Of a stretch of 64,000 bases of DNA, positions 35,671-44,345 are shown one piece after another (positions within the stretch are counted from its first letter, which is position 1; every line of letters begins with the position of its first letter). The DNA lies in the NCBI GenBank assembly GCA_012513605.1, contig JAAZBV010000137.1, positions 29,367 through 93,366 on the forward strand, given 5' to 3'. The stretch comes from Desulfatiglans sp. (GTDB lineage: Bacteria; Desulfobacterota; DSM-4660; Desulfatiglandales; HGW-15). The translations under genes were made by a program, and so were the position numbers. A model generated the notes under the pieces. The model had not been told where the DNA came from, made no database searches, and was given only the letters and a program-made list of their open reading frames with translations.

Positions 35671-36081
35671 ATGAATGATAAAATAATGATAGTGGATGAT
35701 GAAGAGCATATTCGAATGCTATACGCTGAAGAGTTAGAGGATGAAGGATATATTGTTGTGACAGTGTCAACAGGGTTCAATATCGTTAAAAAAATAGAGA
35801 TAGAATATCCGGACATTGTCGTAATTGATATTCAATTACGAGATTATAACGGTCTTGACCTTTTGCAGGCTATCAAGAATAGGTTTGAGGATATACCCGT
35901 TGGTATCTGCAGCGCATATGATACATTCAGGGAGGACATGAAATCAACAGCTGCTGATTTTTATGTTTTAAAATCCCATGATTTAGAGGAACTGAAAAAT
36001 AATATAGCCTCTTCACTTGATCATTACAGGCAGAAAAGAAAACTCAAAGCGCATTTTAATATGTCAGCAAATATTATCTAA
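35671..36081 (+). CDS. Single-domain response regulator
   Basis: This is a 136-residue receiver with IVDDEEHIR at the N-terminus and phosphoacceptor D53 in VVIDIQLRDYNG. K near residue 104 in LKSHDLEEL closes the active site. No output domain is present. It is 10 bp after the universal stress gene and 10 bp before the next small gene, so the four genes at 35193-36510 probably form one transcript. Confidence 0.88.
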   Translation: MNDKIMIVDDEEHIRMLYAEELEDEGYIVVTVSTGFNIVKKIEIEYPDIVVIDIQLRDYNGLDLLQAIKNRFEDIPVGICSAYDTFREDMKSTAADFYVLKSHDLEELKNNIASSLDHYRQKRKLKAHFNMSANII

Positions 36082-36091
36082 GGGGGCCTGT

Positions 36092-36268
36092 ATGACAAAG
36101 AAAAATCAAAAAGATAAAAAGAATCAAGATCAGGAGTGGCCTCTACCCTTTTGTACAAAAGCTCCGTCCGCGGAACACCACAGGAGCGCTGATAATGATG
36201 AGCCATGCGATGATGCCAGAGCCACGGAATTCGAAGAAGAAAAGGAAAACATGGGGAAAGATCGATGA
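36092..36268 (+). CDS. Small hydrophilic hypothetical protein (58 aa)
   Basis: This 58-residue protein starts MTKKNQKDKKNQDQEWPLPF with AGGGGG 6 nt upstream. It is very rich in Lys, Asp and Glu, and two Cys residues lie in PFCTKAP and DEPCDDA. It is probably disordered. Its stop overlaps the start of the next gene by 4 bp (ATGA), so the two are coupled. The family is not recognised. Confidence 0.6.
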   Translation: MTKKNQKDKKNQDQEWPLPFCTKAPSAEHHRSADNDEPCDDARATEFEEEKENMGKDR

Positions 36269-36510
36269 AAAATGAACTTCACTTTATTGTTCCGGATCGC
36301 CAATCAAATGCGCATATGGATGAAAGCGTAGTAAAAAATCTGATAGATAATTATCTTGAGTGTTGGAAAAATCATGAATTTCATATCGGGAAGATAGAGT
36401 CAAAAGGAGAGATATTTGAGGTCAGGGCAAAAGTCATGGGAGATATCGCTATGGAAAGGATTTTTGTTGTTGATAAACATACAGGCTGGGTACAATCTAT
36501 ACAAGCCTGA
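36265..36510 (+). CDS. Small hypothetical protein (81 aa)
   Basis: This 81-residue protein starts MKNELHFIVPDRQSNAHMDE at an ATG that overlaps the previous stop. The second half (IGKIESKGEIFEVRAKVMGD, then MERIFVVDKHTGWVQSIQA) is a likely beta sheet resembling the PepSY fold, but the match is weak. It is co-translated with the acidic protein before it. No signal peptide or membrane segment is visible. It may be an accessory of the stress/receiver operon. Confidence 0.62.
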   Translation: MKNELHFIVPDRQSNAHMDESVVKNLIDNYLECWKNHEFHIGKIESKGEIFEVRAKVMGDIAMERIFVVDKHTGWVQSIQA

Positions 36511-36712
36511 TATTGCGTAATACTGTTTTAATGAAATATTTTATAAAACATCCTTTTTTATTGGGGCTGATCGCAGATTGATCAGGCTCAAAATTACAAA
36601 TTTTATCTCTTTCCTTTTTAAGGAAATCTTTTAATTTTTCCTCTGGAATATATCTGAATTCGTTTAATGTAAGATCAGACAAAAAAACACCATCCCTTAA
36701 CAATTTCAGATT

Positions 36713-36871
36713 TTATTTTTTTGTCATATCCCGGCCGCAGCACTGTAATGGAACAGAACATGATACCTCTTTTCCGGCAATGCATGCGCATGTCTTGGTG
36801 ATCCGTAGTTCTAAACCGCATGTTTCACATATATAAACATCACCTTTTTTCATTTCGACACAATTTGCCAT
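36713..36871 (-). CDS. Desulforedoxin-like iron protein (52 aa)
   Basis: This 52-residue ORF, too short for many gene finders, starts MANCVEMKKGDVYICETCGL with AAGGAG 7 nt upstream. The CETCG and VPLQCCGRDM motifs match the desulforedoxin pattern (CxxCG...CCGxDM), in which four Cys bind one iron. It differs in having an insert with CACIAGKEVSC, which adds three more Cys. Desulforedoxin is known from sulfate reducers as a small electron carrier and as the N-terminal domain of desulfoferrodoxin. The extra Cys could be a second metal site. Confidence 0.75.
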   Translation of the reverse strand: MANCVEMKKGDVYICETCGLELRITKTCACIAGKEVSCSVPLQCCGRDMTKK

Positions 36872-36991
36872 GTCTTATCTCCTTCTATTAACAGGTTTGT
36901 TCTCTTTATACGACGCTTTCTGATGGAAAGATCGTACAGATAAAATAGTCAATCAGGAAAAATGACTCTTATTCATTTTTTTCAATAGCCA

Positions 36992-37306
36992 TCAGGATGC
37001 AGGCGAGTATGCAGCCAGCTGAAACATCCGGGGTATTGAGCCTCCCTTTGAACTGGCGCCTTCTTCAATGCTTATTCCATTTATGAAACATTCCTTTTCT
37101 ATCACCGCTTCAATTAATTGAAGAGTATGATCGTCAAGTTCATACTCATGCCATCCGAGCGTCCCAAGTCTCCGGTTCAACTCTTTGAGATTAGGATATT
37201 TAGAGACGGCTACATTGGCAACATCTCTGATATACGATGGCACAAGGTTATCCTGCATACCTTTTTTGTTTAATCTTTTTATAATGATATTTATTAATTG
37301 TTCCAT
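36992..37306 (-). CDS. Hypothetical protein (104 aa)
   Basis: This 104-residue protein starts MEQLINIIIKRLNKKGMQDN after GAGGT. The N-terminal half is helical (VPSYIRDVANVAVSKYPNLK), and the LGTLGWHEYELDDHTLQLIEAV block looks ordered. The C-terminus is poorer in charge. It lies about 27 bp after the nitroreductase-like gene on the same strand and may be in one operon with it. No family is recognised. Confidence 0.6.
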   Translation of the reverse strand: MEQLINIIIKRLNKKGMQDNLVPSYIRDVANVAVSKYPNLKELNRRLGTLGWHEYELDDHTLQLIEAVIEKECFINGISIEEGASSKGGSIPRMFQLAAYSPAS

Positions 37307-37333
37307 GGTAAACCTCGTTTCAATTTAACACTT

Positions 37334-38614
37334 TTATGTATGCCAGTTCTTCATATGTTTTTTGTGTGACTCAAGATATGCACCAGGCTCATAAAATTTG
37401 TCATAAAATTCCAGATCAATGTGATGCGCCTGTAGATGCATTATGAGAAACATGGAAGGGATTGTCCCAGGAAACTTGCCAAAGGTTTCATATATATACT
37501 GAGCCTGTAGCGCTACGCACTCCCTGAATCTTTCATCATGTGTCTGCGCAGCAGAGCGCACCCTCGGGCTGTCTTTCCATGGGCCTGGTGTTTCCCGGTT
37601 AAATGGGCCGCCGGGTCCGAATTTCCTTTCACAAAGGGCATCCACCGCAGCCCTCATATCCTTATAGTGTGGAGGGCAGAAGCCCTCCATAACACCCTCA
37701 AGACCTGTTGGATTGGGGTATGGCCACCGGGCATCAACATCGTATCTGAATCCAAGCCCCGGCACATTCGGATCGCCGCTTGCCCCTAAAACAGCAAATG
37801 GGTCAACACCATTAAACATCCATCCTCCAAGTCCCATGGCCTGAAGCATCAAAACCCCGGCGTAACAACTTGTTGCAAGCTCTACAGTGAGTTCAGACAT
37901 AGACCACTGCTCAACAAAGGTTATTGGCCAGGTAACAGATACGTCGACCAGCCCCCTAAATGCCTCAATGCCCGGCACAGCCCGTTTGTTTATGTCATCG
38001 TAGAGCACCAGGCCGTTCTGAAGCATGTAACAAAGATTGAGAAGCACATGCTGAGACAGATCCCCGACGGGTATAACCACCATTGTTGAGGGTTTATTAT
38101 AAACCCATGTATTATGGGCTTCGGTATAGGGCAATTCGGAGAGAATCCTGAGACGTCCATCAGTGATTTTCCTGATATTGCTTTTAACATTGGCGATAAA
38201 TTTATCAATGTCTATGGAACCATCATCTTCTCTATGCTCAATTACCGGCCCGTCCCGCATTTCAAGCACATATACTCCGTCATCGTCAGTAAAAAATGTT
38301 TTACTTGTGTGAAATCCTGCTGCTGATGGAAAGACCCTTCCTGCTGCTGAAGCTGCATAATTTGAAAGATATGGGGCATACCTTTCAGCACGATATATCA
38401 GATTGTTCCATAATGTGTTTCCGCCGCATGCCGATAAAATAACCAGTTTTTCAAACTCACTTAAAGGCATCGGTTCATATTTTGATTTATATGCAAATAC
38501 ACCGTCAGGGATTTCAGCACCCATGAAAAACCGCCTTGAGCGGCGGCCCAGCAGGGCTTCTATAAGTGGAAATGCCAGCATGTCTCTGTACCTGCTGGTA
38601 TGTGACGTTTTCAT
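37334..38614 (-). CDS. Nitroreductase-like hypothetical protein
   Basis: This 426-residue protein has an N-terminal GRRSRRFFMGAEIPDGVFAY and a SEFEKLVILSACGGNTLWNN block, which resembles the FMN-binding edges of nitroreductase-fold enzymes. The rest, with VELATSCYAGVLMLQAMGLGGW and a long C-terminal part, fits the two-copy nitroreductase-like architecture but is not a confident match. No signal peptide is present. Upstream there is only a short gap before the divergent GAF kinase. Substrate is unknown. It could instead be an uncharacterised flavin-independent relative. Confidence 0.6.
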   Translation of the reverse strand: MKTSHTSRYRDMLAFPLIEALLGRRSRRFFMGAEIPDGVFAYKSKYEPMPLSEFEKLVILSACGGNTLWNNLIYRAERYAPYLSNYAASAAGRVFPSAAGFHTSKTFFTDDDGVYVLEMRDGPVIEHREDDGSIDIDKFIANVKSNIRKITDGRLRILSELPYTEAHNTWVYNKPSTMVVIPVGDLSQHVLLNLCYMLQNGLVLYDDINKRAVPGIEAFRGLVDVSVTWPITFVEQWSMSELTVELATSCYAGVLMLQAMGLGGWMFNGVDPFAVLGASGDPNVPGLGFRYDVDARWPYPNPTGLEGVMEGFCPPHYKDMRAAVDALCERKFGPGGPFNRETPGPWKDSPRVRSAAQTHDERFRECVALQAQYIYETFGKFPGTIPSMFLIMHLQAHHIDLEFYDKFYEPGAYLESHKKHMKNWHT

Positions 38615-38813
38615 GAAAACCTCCTTTGAAAACTTAGTATTATCAATACGGCCCGATAAATGGCCTCAGCGTAAATCTTTATATGTGATGGTAAATTAAA
38701 CCTTATTATTGGCCATAAATAAATACAGGCTATCATGTATTTACAAGGGATATGGTATTCATTTAAATTCTTTTACATGAATTAAAATTTGAGAGCATGG
38801 AAAGGTATCAGAG

Positions 38814-40115
38814 ATGGAAAGGTATCCATTTATTGAAAATTTCGGTGGAACGAGTATTGTTGATGTCCGACTGCGTTTATTTGAATACATGATAAAATGT
38901 TCACTTGAGGAGCTGCTTCAAAAAACTCTGGATGAGATTGAACTATTAACCGCAAGTTCCATCGGGTTTTACCATTTTATTGACAGGGATCAGAAATCGA
39001 TCATACTTCAGGCATGGTCAACCAGGACTGAAAAGGAATTTTGTCATACAGAAGGAAAAGGGATGCATTATAATATTGAGCAGGCTGGTATCTGGGTTGA
39101 TTGTGTACGTCAACGAAAGCCTGTGATTCATAATGATTATCCATCTTTACCCGGCAGAAAGGGGCTGCCTGATGGGCACGCAGAGGTAATTCGTCAACTT
39201 GTTGTGCCGGTTATAAAGGAGAATTTGATAGTTGCTATACTGGGGGTAGGTAATAAACCTACAGGCTATACAGAAACGGACGTGGAGATTGTATCGTTTC
39301 TCGCTGATGTAGCCTGGGAAATAGTGGAGCGGAAACGGATGGAAGAAGCCTTGAAGCAGGCTAATGATGATCTGGAAAAAAAGGTATTGGAGCGCACCGC
39401 TGAACTCGAGTGGAAAAACCATGAATTGCAGGAATTTGCTTCAGTGGCATCCCATGACCTGCAGGAGCCCCTCAGGAAGATCCAGGTGTTTTCTGATCTT
39501 GTCGAGAAAGAACTTTCCGGCACCATTTCGGAAAAGGTAAATGACTACCTGGAACGTATGAGAAGTTCGGCAAAGAAAATGCAGCATTTAATGAAGTCCT
39601 TACTTGCCTACTCAAGCCTTTCCTCTCAGAATCTTACCTTTGAACCTGTTGATTTAAATTTGATTGCTGACAGGGTTACTGAGGATCTAAGACCCATATG
39701 GAAAGAAACAAAACCTGAGATTGAAATAGCCGATTTGCCGCAGATAGAAGCAGACCCACTTCAAATAACACGGCTTTTTCAGAATCTGATCACTAATGCA
39801 GTTCGTTACAGCAAAAAAGGTGAGACCCCGGTTGTCAAAATATCAGGTCGAATCATATGTAAACAGGGAAAGGGGAAAATGAATGAGTTTTGCGAACTAT
39901 CTGTGGAGGATAATGGAATCGGTTTTGATATGTGCCATGCAGACAGGATATTTTTACCCTTTGAGCGGCTCCATACCCATGGGGAATATGAAGGCACCGG
40001 GATGGGGCTTGCTATCTGCCGCAAAATCGTGAGTCGACATGGAGGAAGCATTACAGTTCAAAGTCAACCTGGAGAAGGATCAAAATTTTTTATATGCCTT
40101 CCTCTCAAACATTAA
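38814..40115 (+). CDS. GAF-domain sensor histidine kinase
   Basis: This 433-residue soluble kinase opens with a GAF domain (about 17-170: LDEIELLTASSIGFYHFIDRD, then VVPVIKENLIVAILGVGNKP). The coiled coil DLEKKVLERTAELEWKNHELQEF leads to the H-box ASVASHDLQEPLRKI with His214. The catalytic domain has NLITNAVRYS, DNGIGFD and GMGLAICRKI. Its kinase core is close in style to the neighbour at 40279 and the MASE3 kinase at 16899 (same HDLQEPLRK box), so these look like paralogues. No partner is fused. Confidence 0.88.
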   Translation: MERYPFIENFGGTSIVDVRLRLFEYMIKCSLEELLQKTLDEIELLTASSIGFYHFIDRDQKSIILQAWSTRTEKEFCHTEGKGMHYNIEQAGIWVDCVRQRKPVIHNDYPSLPGRKGLPDGHAEVIRQLVVPVIKENLIVAILGVGNKPTGYTETDVEIVSFLADVAWEIVERKRMEEALKQANDDLEKKVLERTAELEWKNHELQEFASVASHDLQEPLRKIQVFSDLVEKELSGTISEKVNDYLERMRSSAKKMQHLMKSLLAYSSLSSQNLTFEPVDLNLIADRVTEDLRPIWKETKPEIEIADLPQIEADPLQITRLFQNLITNAVRYSKKGETPVVKISGRIICKQGKGKMNEFCELSVEDNGIGFDMCHADRIFLPFERLHTHGEYEGTGMGLAICRKIVSRHGGSITVQSQPGEGSKFFICLPLKH

Positions 40116-40278
40116 TGATAATAAATACTGACAATTATTAATATTCTGATATATTCTGATCTCACGATAAATCATTGAAATCGGTATAATAGCAATCTGT
40201 TTTATTTTAAGATATAAAACATTCTGTTTGTTATGGCTTTTGCTAATCAAAATGAGGAAGGTAATATAAGGGTAAAGT

Positions 40279-42657
40279 ATGAATAAAAAAACTATTAAAA
40301 CCCCTTTATCCTTCACCTCTGATAAATATTCAAAATCAAAAGCTGTCTCCCGTTTTAAGTTATTTTTTGGAGGAGAAAAGCTTAAATCGGAAAGTAGAGA
40401 AAAATGTACAGAGCCTGCAGAAATTAATCAGGTAATGGCTGGAATCCTTGACCTCACTCACATTATGGCAGTATATCTTGATCCGCAGTTCAATTTTTTG
40501 TGGGTGAATCAATCCTATGCAGAGAGCTGCAAACAGGAGCCATCTTTCTTTCCTGGTAAAAATCATTTTGACCTTTATCCTCATGAAGAAAATCAGGAGA
40601 TCTTCAAGCGGGTTGTTGATACGGGAGAGCCTTTTTATGTTGAAGCCAAACCTTTTGAGTTCCCGGATCAGCCGGAACGTGGCATTACCTATTGGGACTG
40701 GAGTCTGATTCCGGCAAAGGATCCTGATGGAAAGGTCGTAGGACTTGTATTTACCCTTGTCGAAGTTACTGACAAGGTCAGGGTTGAGATTGCGCTCAAA
40801 AAAAGTGAAGCCCAATACAGGGAACTGGTACAGAATGCAAACAGCGCTATTATACGCTGGAAGATTGACGGGACGCTGGTTTTCTTCAATGAGTATGCTC
40901 AGGAGTTTTTTGGATACAGGGAAGATGATATTATCGGCAGAAATGTCAGTATTCTGTTACCAGACAAAGACTCTACAGGAATAGACCTAACCGGCCTTGT
41001 GAATAAGATAACATCCTCCCCGGATAAATATGAAAATAATGTCAATGAAAATGTCCGGAGTGACGGAGCACGCGTCTGGATAGCATGGACCAACAAACCT
41101 ATTTTTGACGACAAAGGAAATGTTAAAGAAATTTTAGCTGTTGGAACTGATATTACCGCATTGAAGAATGCTGAGATGGCGCTGGTAAATGCTGAAAATG
41201 AAAAAAGCCTTATTCTGGATAATGCAGATGAGTTAATCGCATACTACGATAATGAGAATAATCTGATATGGGCCAACAGGGTATATCTAAAGCAAGCCGG
41301 ACTCCCTCTGTCAAAGTTACAGGGCAAAAAATGCTTTCATTGCTGGGGTCTGGAAAAAGTATGCATAGATTGTCCGGTAATAAAGGCATCAGAGACGGGA
41401 CAACCCCAGAGTGGTGAACTGACACCCGAAAACCAGGCACACTGGCCTTCAGCACTGGGTTCATGGGATATAAGATCTGCCCCCGTCAAGGATAATGAAG
41501 GTAATACTATCGGCGTAATTGAAATCGCCAGAGAAATAACTGAGCAGAAAAAGACAGAAAAAGCTCTTCGCGCATTGGCACATTTTCCGGGAGAGAACCC
41601 CAACCCCGTAATGCGCTGCACAATGGATGGGGATATCCTCTATGCAAATGCACCAGCACGGAACTGGCTGGAAAGTCTTGAATGGAAATCTGGAGAACTT
41701 CCGCCCGCTTCAATACTCAATCTCATACATGAGGCATGGGAAAAGGCTAACCCAATTGAAACAGAAATAACTTCTCTGACAGGACAGACATTCAATGTAA
41801 TTGCGATACAACCGACAGGTGAAGAATACATAAATCTTTACTGTACAGACGTTTCTGATCGAAAAAGGGCACAAACAGCGCTTCAGGAAGCCAATGACAG
41901 CCTTGAAGAAAAAGTCAGAAAACGTACATCTGAACTGGAATGGAGAAACAGGGAATTGCAGGAATTTGCATATGTCGCTTCTCATGATCTCCAGGAACCT
42001 CTCAGAAAGATAAAATTATTTGGTGAATTGATAGAAAATGAATTGAAAGAGATGTTAACAGATCGGGGAAAAGATTATCTGCAGCGAATGAACAAGGCAG
42101 CGGATCGCATGCAGAAATTAATAAAGGACCTGCTTTCCTATTCCCGTGTATCCTCAAAAACAGGACCCTTCGAACTGGTAGACCTTAAAACGATTGTAGA
42201 TGATATTGCCAGGGACCTTTTACCTGAAGAGGGTAGTTTTACGCCTGTTATTGAAACAGGTGACATGCCTAAAATTGATGCCGATCCAGTTCAAATGCAC
42301 CAGCTTTTCCAGAATCTGCTGTCTAATGCGATCCATTACCACAGGGAGGGTCAGGCCCCGGTGGTAAAGATATCAAGCCGCATACTGAAAATCGATGACA
42401 AGAGAAAGAGGATGTTCTGTGAGTTGATAATTAATGATAATGGAATCGGATTTGACATGGTATATGTTGATAAGATATTTATGCCATTTGAAAGGCTTAA
42501 TCCACAGGACAAATATCAGGGGACCGGCATGGGGCTTGCCATATGTCGTAAAATTACAGAGCGTCATGGCGGAAAGATTGCAGCCAGTAGTGTTCCCGGA
42601 GAAGGCGCGACATTTATTGTAACATTACCCCTGAGGCAGACAAATGACGCAGATTGA
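40279..42657 (+). CDS. Multi-PAS sensor histidine kinase
   Basis: This 792-residue soluble kinase carries about four PAS domains. PAS1 covers residues about 50-170, PAS2 about 175-290, PAS3 about 305-425 and PAS4 about 435-530. PAS3 contains CFHCWGLEKVCIDCP, two CxxC pairs that could bind metal or react with redox signals. The H-box is ASHDLQEPLRKI with His569, followed by a standard ATPase core ending GMGLAICRKITERHGG. The stop overlaps the start of the next receiver gene by 14 bp, so they are a tight pair. Confidence 0.9.
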   Translation: MNKKTIKTPLSFTSDKYSKSKAVSRFKLFFGGEKLKSESREKCTEPAEINQVMAGILDLTHIMAVYLDPQFNFLWVNQSYAESCKQEPSFFPGKNHFDLYPHEENQEIFKRVVDTGEPFYVEAKPFEFPDQPERGITYWDWSLIPAKDPDGKVVGLVFTLVEVTDKVRVEIALKKSEAQYRELVQNANSAIIRWKIDGTLVFFNEYAQEFFGYREDDIIGRNVSILLPDKDSTGIDLTGLVNKITSSPDKYENNVNENVRSDGARVWIAWTNKPIFDDKGNVKEILAVGTDITALKNAEMALVNAENEKSLILDNADELIAYYDNENNLIWANRVYLKQAGLPLSKLQGKKCFHCWGLEKVCIDCPVIKASETGQPQSGELTPENQAHWPSALGSWDIRSAPVKDNEGNTIGVIEIAREITEQKKTEKALRALAHFPGENPNPVMRCTMDGDILYANAPARNWLESLEWKSGELPPASILNLIHEAWEKANPIETEITSLTGQTFNVIAIQPTGEEYINLYCTDVSDRKRAQTALQEANDSLEEKVRKRTSELEWRNRELQEFAYVASHDLQEPLRKIKLFGELIENELKEMLTDRGKDYLQRMNKAADRMQKLIKDLLSYSRVSSKTGPFELVDLKTIVDDIARDLLPEEGSFTPVIETGDMPKIDADPVQMHQLFQNLLSNAIHYHREGQAPVVKISSRILKIDDKRKRMFCELIINDNGIGFDMVYVDKIFMPFERLNPQDKYQGTGMGLAICRKITERHGGKIAASSVPGEGATFIVTLPLRQTNDAD

Positions 42658-43084
42658 TAAAGATAAACAACGTGGTCTTATTTTAATTGCAGAAGATGAC
42701 CCGGATGATCGATTCCTGATTGAGCAGGCCTTTCAGACGAGTAATTTTGCAGACAGCCTTTTTTTCGTTGAGGATGGTGAGGAACTGCTGGACTATCTGT
42801 TTGGCCGTAAACAATATTCGACAAATGGACCGACCATCCCTTCATGTATTGTGCTTGATCTTAAAATGCCGCGGAAGGATGGACGGGAAGCATTACAGGA
42901 GATTAAACAGAATCCTGAATATGCAAACCTTCCCATACTTGTGTATAGTACATCGGATTCCGAACATGATATACAATATTGCTCCAATCTAGGCATTTCC
43001 GATTATATGAAAAAGCCTGACAGCTTTTCAGGGATCCTGGGATTGGTGGAAAAAGTCAAAGGCGTCTGCTTTTCAGCCCTGTAA
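42644..43084 (+). CDS. Rcp1-type single-domain response regulator
   Basis: This 146-residue receiver has AEDDPDDRFLIEQAF at the N-terminus and phosphoacceptor D72 in IVLDLKMPRKDG. The insert before D72 (YLFGRKQYSTNGPTIPS) is typical of Rcp1-like regulators that pair with HDLQEPLRK-type kinases. It overlaps the multi-PAS kinase gene by 14 bp, so phosphate transfer from that kinase is the likely reaction. It has no output domain. Confidence 0.9.
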   Translation: MTQIDKDKQRGLILIAEDDPDDRFLIEQAFQTSNFADSLFFVEDGEELLDYLFGRKQYSTNGPTIPSCIVLDLKMPRKDGREALQEIKQNPEYANLPILVYSTSDSEHDIQYCSNLGISDYMKKPDSFSGILGLVEKVKGVCFSAL

Positions 43085-43097
43085 TAGCTGTAATATA

Positions 43098-43574
43098 CTA
43101 TCTTATCCTGTTTATAATATTTGTGGTTGATGAACCCTCTATAAAGAGAATGCTTTTTACCACCCCGCCTGCCCTCTTAACTATATCAGCTCCCACAATA
43201 TCATCCTCTTTCCAGTCTCCACCCTTTACAAGCACATGGGGGACAATCTTTTTTATCACCTCATAGGGGGTCTCTTCATCAAAAATAATGGCCATGTCAA
43301 CACAGCCAAGGGCAGCTATCATTTCAGCCCTTTCATTTTCCGGCACCACAGGTCTTGTTGGCCCTTTTAATGCCTTAACAGAGCTGTCGCTGTTCACTGC
43401 CACTATTAAAAAATCACCAAGCGCCCGTGCCTCATACAGATACCTTGCATGGCCTATATGCAGTATGTCAAAGCACCCGTTTGTAAATACTATCCTTTTT
43501 CCCTTTTTTTTAAGGAGGTTGATCTCTTTTTGTGCATCATCTATTGATTTAACCTTCTCTCTGTGATCCTTCAT
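43098..43574 (-). CDS. rfaE2: D-beta-D-heptose 1-phosphate adenylyltransferase
   Basis: This 158-residue nucleotidyltransferase makes ADP-heptose precursor for lipopolysaccharide core. The cytidylyltransferase-type motif NGCFDILHIGHARYL contains the HxGH active site. Further conserved blocks are VAVNSDSSVKALKG, RPVVPENERAEMIAAL and ILFIEGSSTTNIINRI. Many bacteria fuse this domain to the kinase RfaE1; here it stands alone. I used the ATG at 43574 with ATGGAGA upstream; the frame extends to 43667 and overlaps comF. The gene is the last of a minus-strand run. Confidence 0.9.
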   Translation of the reverse strand: MKDHREKVKSIDDAQKEINLLKKKGKRIVFTNGCFDILHIGHARYLYEARALGDFLIVAVNSDSSVKALKGPTRPVVPENERAEMIAALGCVDMAIIFDEETPYEVIKKIVPHVLVKGGDWKEDDIVGADIVKRAGGVVKSILFIEGSSTTNIINRIR

Positions 43575-43591
43575 ATATTCTCCATGTAATA

Positions 43592-44323
43592 TCAATATGC
43601 AGCCGTTCTTGCCAGCGTAAGACCAAAGACCCTCGTGCAACCTGCCTTTTTTAGCACCCTGGCGCATTCATCCATAGTATTCCCTGTAGTTGCAACATCA
43701 TCCACCAGTATCACACCCTTACCATTCAGATTGGCATTGCCAGTTACCTCAAATGCCCCCTTTACATTTTTCCTTCTCTCTTCCAGTGTAAGCCCTGTCT
43801 GGGTCTCTGTATACCTTATTCTCGTAAGTGTGAAGTAATCTGTTTTCAGGTTAAGCAATCTGCTTATTGATTTTGCAAGAAGCACACTCTGGTTAAATCC
43901 CCTCTGCCTGAGTTTTCTTTTATGGAGCGGCACAGGTATCATGATCATGCCATCCAGATCACCTGTCCACTCTGTTAAAAAGTCTGCAAGGAGACGCCCC
44001 ATGGATTTTGCCAGATATGATTTGCCTGAATATTTTAACCGGTGAATTGCCTCCATGATCTTATCCTCATAAAGATATGGCGACCTCAGTTCATCATAAA
44101 ATGGCCTTGTGCGGATACATTTTTCGCAGAGGTGATCCTCCTCAACCTTTGATACAAACGGCACCCCGCATATGGAGCAGAAAGGGTGAGTAAGCAGAGG
44201 GAAGCTAGAAAAACAGGTGTTACATATATCCGGGAGTTTCCTTTCACTGTCATCAAGGAAATCCATGCATATATGGCATTTTTTTGGATATATGATATCT
44301 ATAAGTTCTGTAAAAAGGTTCAT
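43592..44323 (-). CDS. comF: ComF-family phosphoribosyltransferase-like protein
   Basis: This 243-residue protein has zinc-binding pairs at the N-terminus (CHIC, CNTC, CSIC, CEKC) and a type I phosphoribosyltransferase fold afterwards. PVPLHKRKLRQRGFNQSVLLAK and VILVDDVATTGNT are the PRPP-loop hallmarks. Family members are linked to DNA uptake in competent bacteria, but also occur in organisms without natural transformation. It is 22 bp after the helicase-exonuclease gene and 18 bp before rfaE2, so an operon is likely. Confidence 0.9.
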   Translation of the reverse strand: MNLFTELIDIIYPKKCHICMDFLDDSERKLPDICNTCFSSFPLLTHPFCSICGVPFVSKVEEDHLCEKCIRTRPFYDELRSPYLYEDKIMEAIHRLKYSGKSYLAKSMGRLLADFLTEWTGDLDGMIMIPVPLHKRKLRQRGFNQSVLLAKSISRLLNLKTDYFTLTRIRYTETQTGLTLEERRKNVKGAFEVTGNANLNGKGVILVDDVATTGNTMDECARVLKKAGCTRVFGLTLARTAAY

Positions 44324-44345
44324 TGTTTACCCTGCGCCCCTTACC

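Noticed and set aside
36497..36703. 68-codon minus-strand ORF between the 81-aa gene and the desulforedoxin-like gene
   Set aside because: It needs a TTG start with no ribosome site and overlaps the end of the opposite-strand gene. The sequence looks protein-like in places, so it may be a remnant, but I cannot support it as a gene.
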